Assembly: GCA_045598025.1 (NCBI GenBank)
Contig: JAZLLH010000028.1
Coordinates: 1-16,731, forward strand
DNA from: UBA1195 sp045598025
GTDB taxonomy: Bacteria > Bacteroidota > Bacteroidia > Bacteroidales > WCHB1-69
Reading direction: 5' to 3'
Length of the DNA stretch: 16,731 nt
Shown here: piece by piece, positions 1-7,637 of the stretch
How the letters are laid out: every line of letters starts with the position of its first letter
Numbering within the stretch: the first letter of the stretch is position 1
The notes under the pieces: generated by a model
What the model saw: the letters and a program-made list of their open reading frames with translations, nothing else
What the model was told of the DNA's origin: nothing
The model's database searches: none
Made by a program: the position numbers and the translations under genes

Positions 1-2
1 TG

Positions 3-269
3 ATGTACGCCATGCAGCGGCTCAGCCTGAACGGACGGGCGGATTTCCGCAGACGTTACCTCAAAATGCAGAAACCGGCCGGTGAACTGGAAGCCTTGGC
101 TGCAACGGTCCGGGATTGCGGGGCCTTGTGTCAGGCAGGAGAAAAATTGATGCAGCTGCAGTCTGCCTTGCTGCAGCAACTGGAGGGTTTCCCGGAAAGT
201 GTGTATCGTCTGGATTTGCAGCAGTTGGTAAGGGAAACCGGAAATCTTCAATTTTTGGACATTAAATAA
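3..269 (+). CDS. C-terminal end of an unidentified protein (partial)
   Basis: The reading frame is open to the left edge, so this is probably the tail of a longer gene; the ATG at position 3 is simply the first complete codon and not a supported start. The 88 visible residues are rich in Leu, Gln, Glu and Arg and look mostly helical, possibly coiled-coil, ending in a short hydrophobic tail (LQFLDIK). There is no membrane segment and no motif I recognise. The stop TAA lies 5 bp before the ATG of the next gene, so it is probably cotranscribed with the OppB-like permease. I do not assign a function. Confidence 0.6.
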   Translation: MYAMQRLSLNGRADFRRRYLKMQKPAGELEALAATVRDCGALCQAGEKLMQLQSALLQQLEGFPESVYRLDLQQLVRETGNLQFLDIK

Positions 270-274
270 GATAA

Positions 275-1354
275 ATGGGAAAATTCATACGGAAAAGGTT
301 GGGATACGGATTGTTGGTGATGTGGGGCGTTTTTACCCTCATCTTCTGTCTGTTTTCGGTTCTTCCCGGCGATTCGGCCGTGATGACCATGGGGCAGCGT
401 ACCGATCTCGGTTCGGTGGAAGCCGTCCGCAGAGAATTGGGATTGGACCGTCCCCTGCATATCCGATACCTTTCTTATGCCAACGATTGTCTGCCACTTT
501 CCTTCCACAAGGTGAAGGATGCGGAAAGTCTGTTCTACCTGGATACATCCAAGTACAAGGCCCGCTCTCTTTTCCGCATGGGCAGTGAATGGTGTTGCGT
601 GTTGAAAGTTCCGTACATGGGGCTTTCCTATCAGAGCAAGCGTCCGGTGTTGGAAATGTTGAACGAAGCTTTTCCCAAAACCGCTCTTTTGGCTCTGGTT
701 TCCATTGTTTTTGCCATCATTGTCGGCGTACTGCTGGGCATATTGTGCGCCATCTGGAAGGATACCTGGTTTGACCGTACGGCCATTGTCGGTTCCGTCT
801 TGGGCATGTCGGTTCCTTCGTTTTTTGCTGCCATATTGTTTGCCTGGGTATTCGCCTTCCTCTTGGCCGATGTCACTGGGCTGAATATGTTTGGAAGTCT
901 GTATACGGTCAGTGATTTCGGAGATGGAGAATATCTGGATTTGAAAAACCTGATTCTGCCTGCGGTCACTTTGGGCATACGGCCTTTGGCCTCGGTAGTA
1001 CAGCTGACCCGTAACTCTGTGCTGGAAGTGATGTCTCAGAACTATGTGCAAACGGCTTTCGCCAAAGGACTGAATTATCCTCAGGTTATCAGCCGTCACG
1101 TGGTCAAAAATGCATTGAATCCTGTTGTGACTGTCATTTCCGGCTGGTTGGCCGGCATGATGGCAGGAACGGTTTTTGTAGAGTACATCTTTGACTATAA
1201 GGGAGTCGGGGTCATGATTGTCAACGGACTGGAAAAATATGATTTTCCGGTAGTGATGGGTAGTCTTTTGTATATATCTGTCATTCTGGTGGTTATAAAT
1301 ATAGTGGTGGATTTGATTTATGCTCTTTTGGATCCGAAAGTCCGTTTGAGTTAG
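275..1354 (+). CDS. OppB/DppB-like ABC transporter permease, orphan
   Basis: A 359-residue inner-membrane permease of the peptide/nickel (OppB/DppB) type. Residues about 9-30 form the first transmembrane helix (GYGLLVMWGVFTLIFCLF) followed by the family-typical LPGDSA...LGLDRP region. A periplasmic segment of about 85 residues precedes the permease domain (about 125-355), which has five hydrophobic segments. The ATPase-contact EAA-like loop is visible at about residues 252-266 (VMSQNYVQTAFAKGL). OppB homologues are usually about 310 residues, so the first periplasmic loop is somewhat longer than usual. No OppA, OppC, OppD or OppF gene lies in the window: the next gene, 26 bp downstream, is thiL. 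Partners may be upstream of the window or elsewhere. The substrate cannot be stated; peptides are the family default. Confidence 0.85.
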   Translation: MGKFIRKRLGYGLLVMWGVFTLIFCLFSVLPGDSAVMTMGQRTDLGSVEAVRRELGLDRPLHIRYLSYANDCLPLSFHKVKDAESLFYLDTSKYKARSLFRMGSEWCCVLKVPYMGLSYQSKRPVLEMLNEAFPKTALLALVSIVFAIIVGVLLGILCAIWKDTWFDRTAIVGSVLGMSVPSFFAAILFAWVFAFLLADVTGLNMFGSLYTVSDFGDGEYLDLKNLILPAVTLGIRPLASVVQLTRNSVLEVMSQNYVQTAFAKGLNYPQVISRHVVKNALNPVVTVISGWLAGMMAGTVFVEYIFDYKGVGVMIVNGLEKYDFPVVMGSLLYISVILVVINIVVDLIYALLDPKVRLS

Positions 1355-1380
1355 AACGTTTGAACATAATATGCGAAGAT

Positions 1381-2475
1381 ATGGATACCATGCTTGAAGA
1401 AAACAGTCGCACTCCTTTGGAAAACTATGGAGAATTCGGGCTGATTGATTTATTGACAAAAGAAATAAAATTGAAAAATCCCAGTTCGGTCTGCGGTGTC
1501 GGAGATGACGCGGCCATTCTGGATGCGGCCGGTCGTCTGCAGGTGGTTACCAAAGATCTGCTGATGGAAGGCGTACATTTCGACCTTTCGTATTGTCCGT
1601 TGAAACATTTGGGTTACAAGGCAATCGCTGTGAATCTGTCGGATATTGCAGCCATGAATGCCAAACCGGAGCAGGTGGTCATTGGGCTGGCAGTTTCCAG
1701 CCGTTTTACGGTGGAAGCCATAGAAGAACTTTATTCCGGCATTTATCTCTGTTGTGAACGCTATGGAGTGGACGTGGTCGGAGGAGATACTGTTTCTTCT
1801 CAAAGCGGTCTGGCCCTCAGTGTGACAGCCCTGGGCTACGGAGATAAGGAACGCATTGTCCGGCGCAATACGGCAAATGCGGGCGATCTGATCTGTGTTT
1901 CAGGTGATTTGGGCGCAGCTTATATGGGATTGCTCATTCTGGAAAGAGAAAAGCAGGTCTTTCTGAAGGATCCCAAGGCTCAACCTGATCTGGACGGCTA
2001 CGACTACATTCTGGAGCGGCAATTGAAACCCGAACCCCGTTTGGACGTGGTGAAACTGTTGAAGGAAAAAGACGTTCTGCCCACGGCCATGATTGATATT
2101 TCGGATGGTCTGGCTTCGGAAATCATGCATATTTCCAAAAATTCCCATTTGGGGTGCTGTCTGTACGAGGAAAAGCTGCCTTTGGATACCCAGACCTACC
2201 AGACAGCGATGGAACTCGGGCTGGTACCGACCACGGTGGCTTTGAATGGAGGAGAGGATTATGAACTTTTATTCACCGTCAGACAGTCGGACTACGACAA
2301 AATCAAGGATTTAAAAGAAGTGCATATCATAGGATACATGACTTCGGAAGAAGGGGATTATGCCCTGATCACCAATGACCAGAAAAAAATGGCCCTGCAG
2401 GCACAGGGATGGGATGCCTATCTGAAACGGGAAAAAGAAGCGGCCAAACCCTCCGCCCAGCCGACCGATGAGTAA
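1381..2475 (+). CDS. thiL: Thiamine-monophosphate kinase ThiL
   Basis: ThiL phosphorylates thiamine monophosphate to thiamine diphosphate with ATP, the last step of cofactor synthesis in the cytoplasm. This 364-residue protein belongs to the AIR-synthase-like (PurM/ThiL) superfamily. Visible motifs are EFGLID (about 18-23), the metal/nucleotide loop GVGDDAAIL (about 39-47), VVGGDTVSS near the middle, DISDGLASE and the late GGEDYELLF motif. I chose the ATG at 1381 because it lies a typical distance before EFGLID; ATG at 1390 is possible, and an upstream TTG at 1360 seems less likely. The last codons overlap mtaB by 8 bp (ATGAGTAA), indicating translational coupling. The C-terminal tail (KPSAQPTDE) is probably unstructured. 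No thi biosynthetic genes or TPP riboswitch are seen nearby. Confidence 0.93.
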   Translation: MDTMLEENSRTPLENYGEFGLIDLLTKEIKLKNPSSVCGVGDDAAILDAAGRLQVVTKDLLMEGVHFDLSYCPLKHLGYKAIAVNLSDIAAMNAKPEQVVIGLAVSSRFTVEAIEELYSGIYLCCERYGVDVVGGDTVSSQSGLALSVTALGYGDKERIVRRNTANAGDLICVSGDLGAAYMGLLILEREKQVFLKDPKAQPDLDGYDYILERQLKPEPRLDVVKLLKEKDVLPTAMIDISDGLASEIMHISKNSHLGCCLYEEKLPLDTQTYQTAMELGLVPTTVALNGGEDYELLFTVRQSDYDKIKDLKEVHIIGYMTSEEGDYALITNDQKKMALQAQGWDAYLKREKEAAKPSAQPTDE

Positions 2476-3766
2476 GAAAATCGCCATCAAGACTTTGGGC
2501 TGCAAACTGAACTTCAGTGAAAGCGCCACTTTGGAACGCCGTCTGTCAGCCGAAGGACACAGCGTGCTGCCTTTCGATGCCGATGCCGACATCTACGTCA
2601 TCAACACCTGTGCTGTGACCGAACAGGCCGGAAAGAAGTGTCGCTATTATGTGCACGGGATACGGCAGCGTCATCCGTTGGCCAAAATCGTGCTGATGGG
2701 TTGTTATTCCGCTTTGAAGGCGGAACAGCTGCAGAAGGAACTCGGAGTGGATATGGTGCTGGGAAGCAATACCAAGTTTCTCCTGCCCGACAAATTGGCT
2801 GAGCTTTCATCCGACATACCTTATATTTTCGACCGGACGATAGAGGACGAACGCCGTTTTTTCGGTGCCTATTCCCTGCAGGAGGAACGGACCCGTTCCT
2901 TTTTGAAGGTGCAGGACGGTTGCAATTATTTCTGCACCTATTGCACCGTGCCTCTGGCGCGGGGGCGTTTCCGTAGCGGAGATCTGCATCAGCTGCTCAA
3001 CGATGCGAGGGATGTGGTAGCCCATGGAATGAAGGAAATCGTGCTTTCCGGTGTAAATATAGGGGAATACCATGGCGCTGGAGGAGAGAACTTTACCGAC
3101 CTGCTGAAATCCCTTTCCGAGGTGGAAGGGTTGCAGCGGGTCCGCATCTCTTCCATTGAGCCCAATCTTCTGACGGACGAAATCATCGCTTTGGCCGCGG
3201 AACGCCCGAACATCATGCCGCATTTTCACATTCCGTTGCAGTCCGGTTGTGACAGGGTGCTGGAACGTATGAAACGTCACTATCGCACTCCGCTTTACGC
3301 GGAAAAGGTGGAACGCATCAAAAAACAGATGCCGCAGGCCTTTGTCGCAGCCGATGTCATTGTGGGCTTTCCCGGAGAGACAGAAGCCGATTTTGAGGAA
3401 ACAAGGCGCTTTTTGAGCAATATTCCCATCAGCTGTCTGCATGTGTTCCCGTATTCCCAGCGGCCGAACACACCGGCGGCCGTCATGCCGGATCAGGTGC
3501 CGCAGACCTGCAAGGCCGAAAGAGTGAAAGTACTGATGGCTCTTTCCGATGAAAAAAAGACAGCCCTCTACCGCTCTTGCGAAGGGCAGGAAGCGCGGGT
3601 TCTGGTGGAATCCAAGGAAAAAGGCGGTTGCTATAGCGGTTTTACCGAGAACTACATCAAAGTGAAACTGAACTGTACGGAAAAAGAAGTGAATACGATA
3701 CAACACGTCCGTTTGCTTGCTTGCGATGCCGACGGGCTCATGATAGGAGAAAAGTCCGATGCGTAG
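2468..3766 (+). CDS. mtaB: tRNA (t6A37-C2) methylthiotransferase MtaB
   Basis: MtaB is a radical-SAM enzyme that adds a methylthio group to t6A at position 37 of tRNAs reading ANN codons. The 432-residue protein has the full family layout: an N-terminal UPF0004/MTTase domain with cluster cysteines C12 (KTLGCKLN), C48 (INTCAVTE) and C79 (LMGCYS); a radical-SAM core with CxxxCxxC at C152, C156 and C159 (DGCNYFCTYC); and a C-terminal TRAM-like region (about 370-430). The KTLGCKLN opening separates MtaB from MiaB and RimO. The ATG overlaps the end of thiL by 8 bp, and the end overlaps the next gene by 8 bp, so thiL, mtaB and the exported protein are probably one transcript. Confidence 0.95.
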   Translation: MSKKIAIKTLGCKLNFSESATLERRLSAEGHSVLPFDADADIYVINTCAVTEQAGKKCRYYVHGIRQRHPLAKIVLMGCYSALKAEQLQKELGVDMVLGSNTKFLLPDKLAELSSDIPYIFDRTIEDERRFFGAYSLQEERTRSFLKVQDGCNYFCTYCTVPLARGRFRSGDLHQLLNDARDVVAHGMKEIVLSGVNIGEYHGAGGENFTDLLKSLSEVEGLQRVRISSIEPNLLTDEIIALAAERPNIMPHFHIPLQSGCDRVLERMKRHYRTPLYAEKVERIKKQMPQAFVAADVIVGFPGETEADFEETRRFLSNIPISCLHVFPYSQRPNTPAAVMPDQVPQTCKAERVKVLMALSDEKKTALYRSCEGQEARVLVESKEKGGCYSGFTENYIKVKLNCTEKEVNTIQHVRLLACDADGLMIGEKSDA

Positions 3767-5024
3767 AATGCTTTTTGTTTTACTGATGACAATGTGTGTG
3801 GGAATGAAATCCCTTTGGGCCACATACCTGTTGATTCCCATGGACAAGGAACAGACCAATCATCTCAAGGCTTATGGCCTGACGTATTGGGCCTTGACCC
3901 GGAATGTAGACGTCAGTTGGTTGCTGAACTACAGGGGCGGAAGTTTTCTGTGTGCCTATCTGGAAGATGTAGAAAACGAATGCCTGGCCAGGGATGTGAG
4001 TTATGAGATTCTTCCCGATGTGAAAGTGCAGGGCATTTTAGGGGAAATCATGCGTTCAGATGTGAATATGAGCGAGGTGAAACTGTCGAAAGCTCCGAAA
4101 ATTGCCGTATATTCGCCCAAGAACAAGCTGCCCTGGGACGATGCCGTCACGCTGGTGCTCACGTATGCAGAAATCCCTTACGATGTCGTGTACGACGAAG
4201 AAATCCTGAACGACGTACTGCCGGCTTATGATTGGTTACATCTTCATCATGAAGATTTTACCGGTCAATATGGAAAGTTTTGGACCAATTACCGCTATTC
4301 GGAATGGTATCAGGAAGATGTGCGTAAAAACGAAGAAACCGCCCGAAAAATGGGGTATTCCAAAGTCTCTCAGTTGAAATTGGCTGTTGTGAAGAAGATT
4401 CGGGATTTCGTGATGGGCGGCGGCTATATGTTTGCCATGTGTTCGGCTCCAGATAGTTTTGATGTGGCTCTGGCTGCCGATGGAGTGGATATATGCGAAA
4501 CTCCCTTTGACGGTGATCCCATGGATCCGGCTGCTCAGGAGAAACTGGATTTCAGCAAGACCTTTGCTTTTACGGGTTTCACCATTTCACGCAATCCATC
4601 GGAATATGAAATTTCCGATATTGATATTAACCCTTCGGTACACATGGCCAACCGCAACAGCGATTTCTTTACCTTGTTTGATTTTTCCGCCAAATGGGAT
4701 GTCGTGCCGACCATTCTCTGCCAAAATCACGAACAGGTAATCAGAGGATTCATGGGACAGACAACGGCTTTTCGCAAGGATAAAATCAAACCGGAAGTCA
4801 TAGTGTTGGGGGAGAGTAAGGTTTTCAATGAAGTCCGTTACATTCACGGGGAATATGGCAAAGGTATGTTCACTTTTTATGGTGGACACGATCCTGAGGA
4901 TTATCAACACTACGTAGGAGATCGTCCAACCGATTTGAACATGTATCCTCATTCATCCGGCTACCGTCTCATTTTGAACAATGTGCTGTTTGTGGCTGCC
5001 AAACGGGAAAAACGGAAGACCTGA
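3759..5024 (+). CDS. Exported Bacteroidota-specific protein (family often named 'asparagine synthetase B')
   Basis: A 421-residue protein with an N-terminal signal peptide (MRRMLFVLLMTMCVGMKSLWA, cleavage likely near residue 21). It then has the hallmark YLLIPMDKEQTNHLKAYGLT and WLLNYRGGSF segments. From memory this matches a conserved Bacteroidota family carried in databases as 'asparagine synthetase B'. I see no N-terminal nucleophile Cys of class II amidotransferases and no ATP-pyrophosphatase motif, so that name is doubtful. The middle (about residues 110-230) resembles an alpha/beta Rossmann-like fold of the DUF4159/ThuA/class I amidotransferase kind (KIAVYSPKN...DYDWLHLHHEDF...VMGGGYMFAMCSAPDSFDVAL), and a late FYGGHDPEDYQH stretch could be catalytic or metal-binding. 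Its start overlaps mtaB and is preceded by AGGAG at 3745-3749; ATG at 3768 is an alternative. Function unknown. Confidence 0.7.
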   Translation: MRRMLFVLLMTMCVGMKSLWATYLLIPMDKEQTNHLKAYGLTYWALTRNVDVSWLLNYRGGSFLCAYLEDVENECLARDVSYEILPDVKVQGILGEIMRSDVNMSEVKLSKAPKIAVYSPKNKLPWDDAVTLVLTYAEIPYDVVYDEEILNDVLPAYDWLHLHHEDFTGQYGKFWTNYRYSEWYQEDVRKNEETARKMGYSKVSQLKLAVVKKIRDFVMGGGYMFAMCSAPDSFDVALAADGVDICETPFDGDPMDPAAQEKLDFSKTFAFTGFTISRNPSEYEISDIDINPSVHMANRNSDFFTLFDFSAKWDVVPTILCQNHEQVIRGFMGQTTAFRKDKIKPEVIVLGESKVFNEVRYIHGEYGKGMFTFYGGHDPEDYQHYVGDRPTDLNMYPHSSGYRLILNNVLFVAAKREKRKT

Positions 5025-5027
5025 AAT

Positions 5028-5933
5028 TTATTTTTTCTCCTCTTGATTTCTATATGTTTTGGGAGAAACGCCTACGTGAGTTTTGAAATAGTTTCCGAAA
5101 ACCGATTGATTGCAAAAGTTCAATTGGTTGGCGATTTCCTGTATGCTCAAACGGGTGTTTTCCAACAGGTTTTTCGCTTCCGTTACCACGTAATCGTCTA
5201 TCCAGCGGCTGGGTTGTTTTCCGCTGATTTCAAGAACAAGGCTAGATAGGTATTTGGGCGAAATATGCAGTTGGTCCGCATAGTAGGATACACTTCTTTC
5301 GCGTTTGAATGATTTGGACAGTTCTTTCAGGAACAGGTGCATATGTTCAGCCTTGCGCGGATTGTGGATTCTGGCTTCATTTTTCACACCCCGGCAGGCG
5401 ATACTGTAGATTTCGTATATCAGGGCCAGGCAGAGATGCTGCGCAATGCTGCTCTTGAACTGTGCGCCACTTTGGCTGCGTTCTTCAAAGAGTAACTGGT
5501 ATTTCTTTAAAGTAGCACTGTCTTTCTGTGTTATACGGATAACAGGATGCTTTTTGATGGCCGCCAGTATTTCATAGAAATTATGAATAGAGGAAATCAT
5601 CTCCATGGCGGTTGAATTTTCCATGTGTATGATGTTGCATTGGTAGTCTTCCCCTTTTTGGAAAGAGAGCCACTGCCCGGAAAGAAACAGCACCAGGTCA
5701 TTGGCCTGTATCCTGTACGGGTTACCATTGATGGTCCAGTCCATGTACCCTTTGTTGCAGAGTAACAGGGTGGTCGTTTCGATTTTGAATTTCGTATTCT
5801 GAATGCTGGAAACGTCTGTGATGTTTTTTCCGATGATGATGTTGCCAAAGGCATGAATCTGCCGTTTGGGAAGTTCTTTCTGGAGAAAATCCCGAATATT
5901 GCAAACATCGTAGACGGTATATGGCTCTTTCAT
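5028..5933 (-). CDS. AraC-family transcriptional regulator
   Basis: A 301-residue regulator. The N-terminal half (about 1-160) looks like a cupin-type sensory domain (TTTLLLCNKGYMDWTINGNP...NDLVLFLSGQW). The C-terminal about 100 residues form an AraC double helix-turn-helix: first helix pair at about 219-240 (YYADQLHISPKYLSSLV), second at about 262-297 (SIQEIANQLNF...FGNYFKTHVGVSPKTYR). The ligand is not evident. Its ATG shares an ATGA overlap with the TGA of the RseC-like gene, so translation is probably coupled. It converges on the + strand gene ending at 5024 with only 3 bp between them and no visible terminator. Being last in a thioredoxin/RseC operon suggests, but does not prove, a role linked to envelope redox state. 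Confidence 0.92.
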   Translation of the reverse strand: MKEPYTVYDVCNIRDFLQKELPKRQIHAFGNIIIGKNITDVSSIQNTKFKIETTTLLLCNKGYMDWTINGNPYRIQANDLVLFLSGQWLSFQKGEDYQCNIIHMENSTAMEMISSIHNFYEILAAIKKHPVIRITQKDSATLKKYQLLFEERSQSGAQFKSSIAQHLCLALIYEIYSIACRGVKNEARIHNPRKAEHMHLFLKELSKSFKRERSVSYYADQLHISPKYLSSLVLEISGKQPSRWIDDYVVTEAKNLLENTRLSIQEIANQLNFCNQSVFGNYFKTHVGVSPKTYRNQEEKK

Positions 5934-6373
5934 AGTGTTTCCTCCGATTGTTCCGGAATTTTCCGGAGCGTAAATGAAAATTTGCTGTCAATGCGGTGCC
6001 GGAACAGGTACAGCATCAGAAAATACACTCCCAGAGTAGTAATGGCGCTCAAGGCGATGATACCTTCTTCCGTATGCAGCAGGTAGAGGGTGATGACAAC
6101 GCTCATCAGGCAGACAGCCGGGAGTACGTAGGCATAGAGTACAGCGCGAAGTCCGGAATGGGTTTTTATACACACTTCCACTTTTTCTCCGATTTCAAAA
6201 CCGGGTCCGTGGCGCTTTTCTGCTACGTCTATGATACGGTCACGGGAACTGAGAATGAGACATCCGTTTTGGGCGGAACAGTGCTGGCAGGCATCGCCCA
6301 GAGTAATCCGCACTTTCCACATGTGCCCTGTTTTTCCGACAATGGTGCCGGAGTGGCTGGCATGACCTTCCAT
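5930..6373 (-). CDS. RseC/MucC-like Cys-rich membrane protein (SoxR-reducing system family)
   Basis: A 147-residue protein of the RseC family. The N-terminal soluble domain carries the family cysteine cluster C29, C32 and C38 (DACQHCSAQNGC), followed by a small beta domain with GEKVEV, then two transmembrane helices at about residues 77-99 and 105-125, and a basic C-terminus. In Bacteroidota such genes usually precede the rnf electron-transport genes; here no rnf gene is visible and the neighbours are a thioredoxin-like lipoprotein and an AraC regulator. I chose the ATG at 6373, one base after the thioredoxin stop; a TTG at 6391 would add six residues and overlap. Family members influence sigma-E or SoxR reduction in enterobacteria; the role here is unknown. 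Confidence 0.82.
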   Translation of the reverse strand: MEGHASHSGTIVGKTGHMWKVRITLGDACQHCSAQNGCLILSSRDRIIDVAEKRHGPGFEIGEKVEVCIKTHSGLRAVLYAYVLPAVCLMSVVITLYLLHTEEGIIALSAITTLGVYFLMLYLFRHRIDSKFSFTLRKIPEQSEETL

Positions 6374-6374
6374 T

Positions 6375-6851
6375 TTACAATATGCTTTCAATGTATTTGC
6401 GCAATTCTTCTTCCGGCAGCCCCCCCATGGAAGAGCGGGGCATTCCTTTTTCCGGACAATACAGAAGGAAGGGAATGCCGTTGATCTGCATGTATTCAGC
6501 CAGCTCCCGGTTTTGATCTACATCTACCTTGTAGAAATCCACTTTTCCTTTGTATTCCAGAGCCAGTTTTTCCATGACGGGAGCCATGGCCATGCAAGGA
6601 CGGCACCAATTGGCATAGAAATCAATGATGCAGGGACGTTTTCCAAGGAATTTCCATTCGCTTTCATTCCGGAAATCAAATACCATCCGGGCAAAGTCAT
6701 CTGCCAGTAGGGGCGTTACTTCGGATGTGGAAACGGAAGGGACGGCATTCGTCTCTTCCGGATTGACTGGCTGTTCCTTTTGTCCGCAGGAGGAGCATAG
6801 GAAAATGCAGAAAACAAGAACGAGGAGTGGAATCTGTTGTATTTTTCGCAT
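6375..6851 (-). CDS. Thioredoxin-fold lipoprotein
   Basis: A 158-residue exported thioredoxin. The signal peptide ends in a lipobox with the lipidated cysteine at C22 (LCSSC), so the protein should be membrane-anchored outside the cytoplasm. A low-complexity linker (about 23-50) leads to a thioredoxin domain with active site W82-C83-R84-P85-C86 and the cis-proline P127 (NGIPF). WCRPC differs from the WCGPC of cytoplasmic thioredoxin, which usually changes redox potential. It lies directly upstream of the RseC-like gene (stop and next ATG separated by one base). It could supply electrons to, or oxidise, envelope proteins. The 81-bp gap to the DUF4294 gene holds a hairpin, so it may have its own promoter, although I see no exact -7 box. 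Confidence 0.9.
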   Translation of the reverse strand: MRKIQQIPLLVLVFCIFLCSSCGQKEQPVNPEETNAVPSVSTSEVTPLLADDFARMVFDFRNESEWKFLGKRPCIIDFYANWCRPCMAMAPVMEKLALEYKGKVDFYKVDVDQNRELAEYMQINGIPFLLYCPEKGMPRSSMGGLPEEELRKYIESIL

Positions 6852-6901
6852 ATTGTGTGATTTATTTCAATGCATATTCTTTTGTGTATCCGGTAAAGAA
6901 C

Positions 6902-6926
6902 CCTTCCGGAAGTCGGTTCCCGAAGG
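6902..6926 (-). terminator. Imperfect hairpin between DUF4294 and thioredoxin genes
   Basis: On the - strand, CCTTC-G-GGAA / TTCC-G-GAAGG pairs 5 + 4 bp around a single G-G mismatch with a five-base loop, only 6 bp after the DUF4294 stop. The following tract (GTTCTTTACC) is only weakly T-rich, so termination is likely partial or the hairpin protects an mRNA end. Confidence 0.4.
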
Positions 6927-6932
6927 CAGAGG

Positions 6933-7523
6933 TCAGACTTCTATTTCGCCTTTCTCGATTTTTCGGACGATGCTTTCTATTTCTTGGTCCCTGCCGTCAG
7001 GGTCGTAGCGGTCTTTGAGGTTGTAGTGCCACAGGCGGGCGATGGACTGATAAAAGAAGGCCCGCATTTTTCCTCTCAACTCGTCCACGATGCGGTAGGT
7101 GGTTTTCCCGGTTTCCCTATCCACCAGTTTCAGCAGGATGATGCCCTGTGAAAATGTCATCTGTTCTATGGTGGGGGTGAACTCTTTGATAATGGCCTTT
7201 TCCGCTTGTTTCATTGCTTTGTTGCGTCCGTCCTTGGAAGGAATTTTGGACAGCATGAGGTCGTATTCTTCCAATTTGTCAGCGGCCATACGGGCGTAGG
7301 GGTATACTTTGATGATGTTGTTGACCAGTTTGGTGCGTCTGCGGATTTCCTTTTTGGACAAATTACCCTTGAAACCGAATACATTGACTCCTCTCAGCGA
7401 GGCGCAGAACAAAGTGTCACCGTCTTCCACGACTACTTGGCACAGGGTGCTTCCTTTGGGTTGCGCATTCGCGGAAACAGTCCACATACAATATGCAAGC
7501 AGGATGACCAAAAATCGTTTCAT
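6933..7523 (-). CDS. DUF4294 family secreted protein
   Basis: A 196-residue protein with a signal peptide (MKRFLVILLAYCMWTVSANA, cleavage near residue 20). The mature part matches the Bacteroidota DUF4294 pattern: an N-terminal VVVEDGDTLF-like strand, a central charged helix (KKEIRRRTKLVNNIIKVYPYA), a helical region ending SKIPSKDGRNKAMK, then GIILLKLVDRETG and FYQSIARLWHYNLKDRYDP near the C-terminus. The role of the family is unknown to me; members appear periplasmic. It starts 114 bp from the divergent lipoprotein gene at 7638 and is the first gene of the minus-strand group. Confidence 0.85.
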   Translation of the reverse strand: MKRFLVILLAYCMWTVSANAQPKGSTLCQVVVEDGDTLFCASLRGVNVFGFKGNLSKKEIRRRTKLVNNIIKVYPYARMAADKLEEYDLMLSKIPSKDGRNKAMKQAEKAIIKEFTPTIEQMTFSQGIILLKLVDRETGKTTYRIVDELRGKMRAFFYQSIARLWHYNLKDRYDPDGRDQEIESIVRKIEKGEIEV

Positions 7524-7617
7524 GCCGTTTCTGTTTTTCGTACAACGTCAGATCTGTGTCAATTATTGTGCCATAAAAAATAAATGCAGTTTTGGAATTT
7601 TGTATCCGTATTTTGCG

Positions 7618-7626
7618 GATATTTGC
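7618..7626 (+). promoter_or_regulatory. Candidate Bacteroidota -7 box before the lipoprotein gene
   Basis: GATATTTGC matches TAnnTTTGC at all but the first fixed base and ends 11 bp before the ATG at 7638, implying a very short leader. A possible -33 TTTG at 7591-7594 is 23 bp upstream, longer than the usual 19-21. Moderate support only. Confidence 0.4.
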
Positions 7627-7637
7627 AAAATAATAAT

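Noticed and set aside
248..1459. 403-codon open frame on the - strand opposite the OppB-like permease
   Set aside because: Low-complexity His/Gln-rich translation typical of the antisense of a real gene; the + strand has clear family motifs.
2807..3859. 350-codon - strand frame opposite mtaB
   Set aside because: No family pattern, and it lies antisense to a well supported radical-SAM enzyme.
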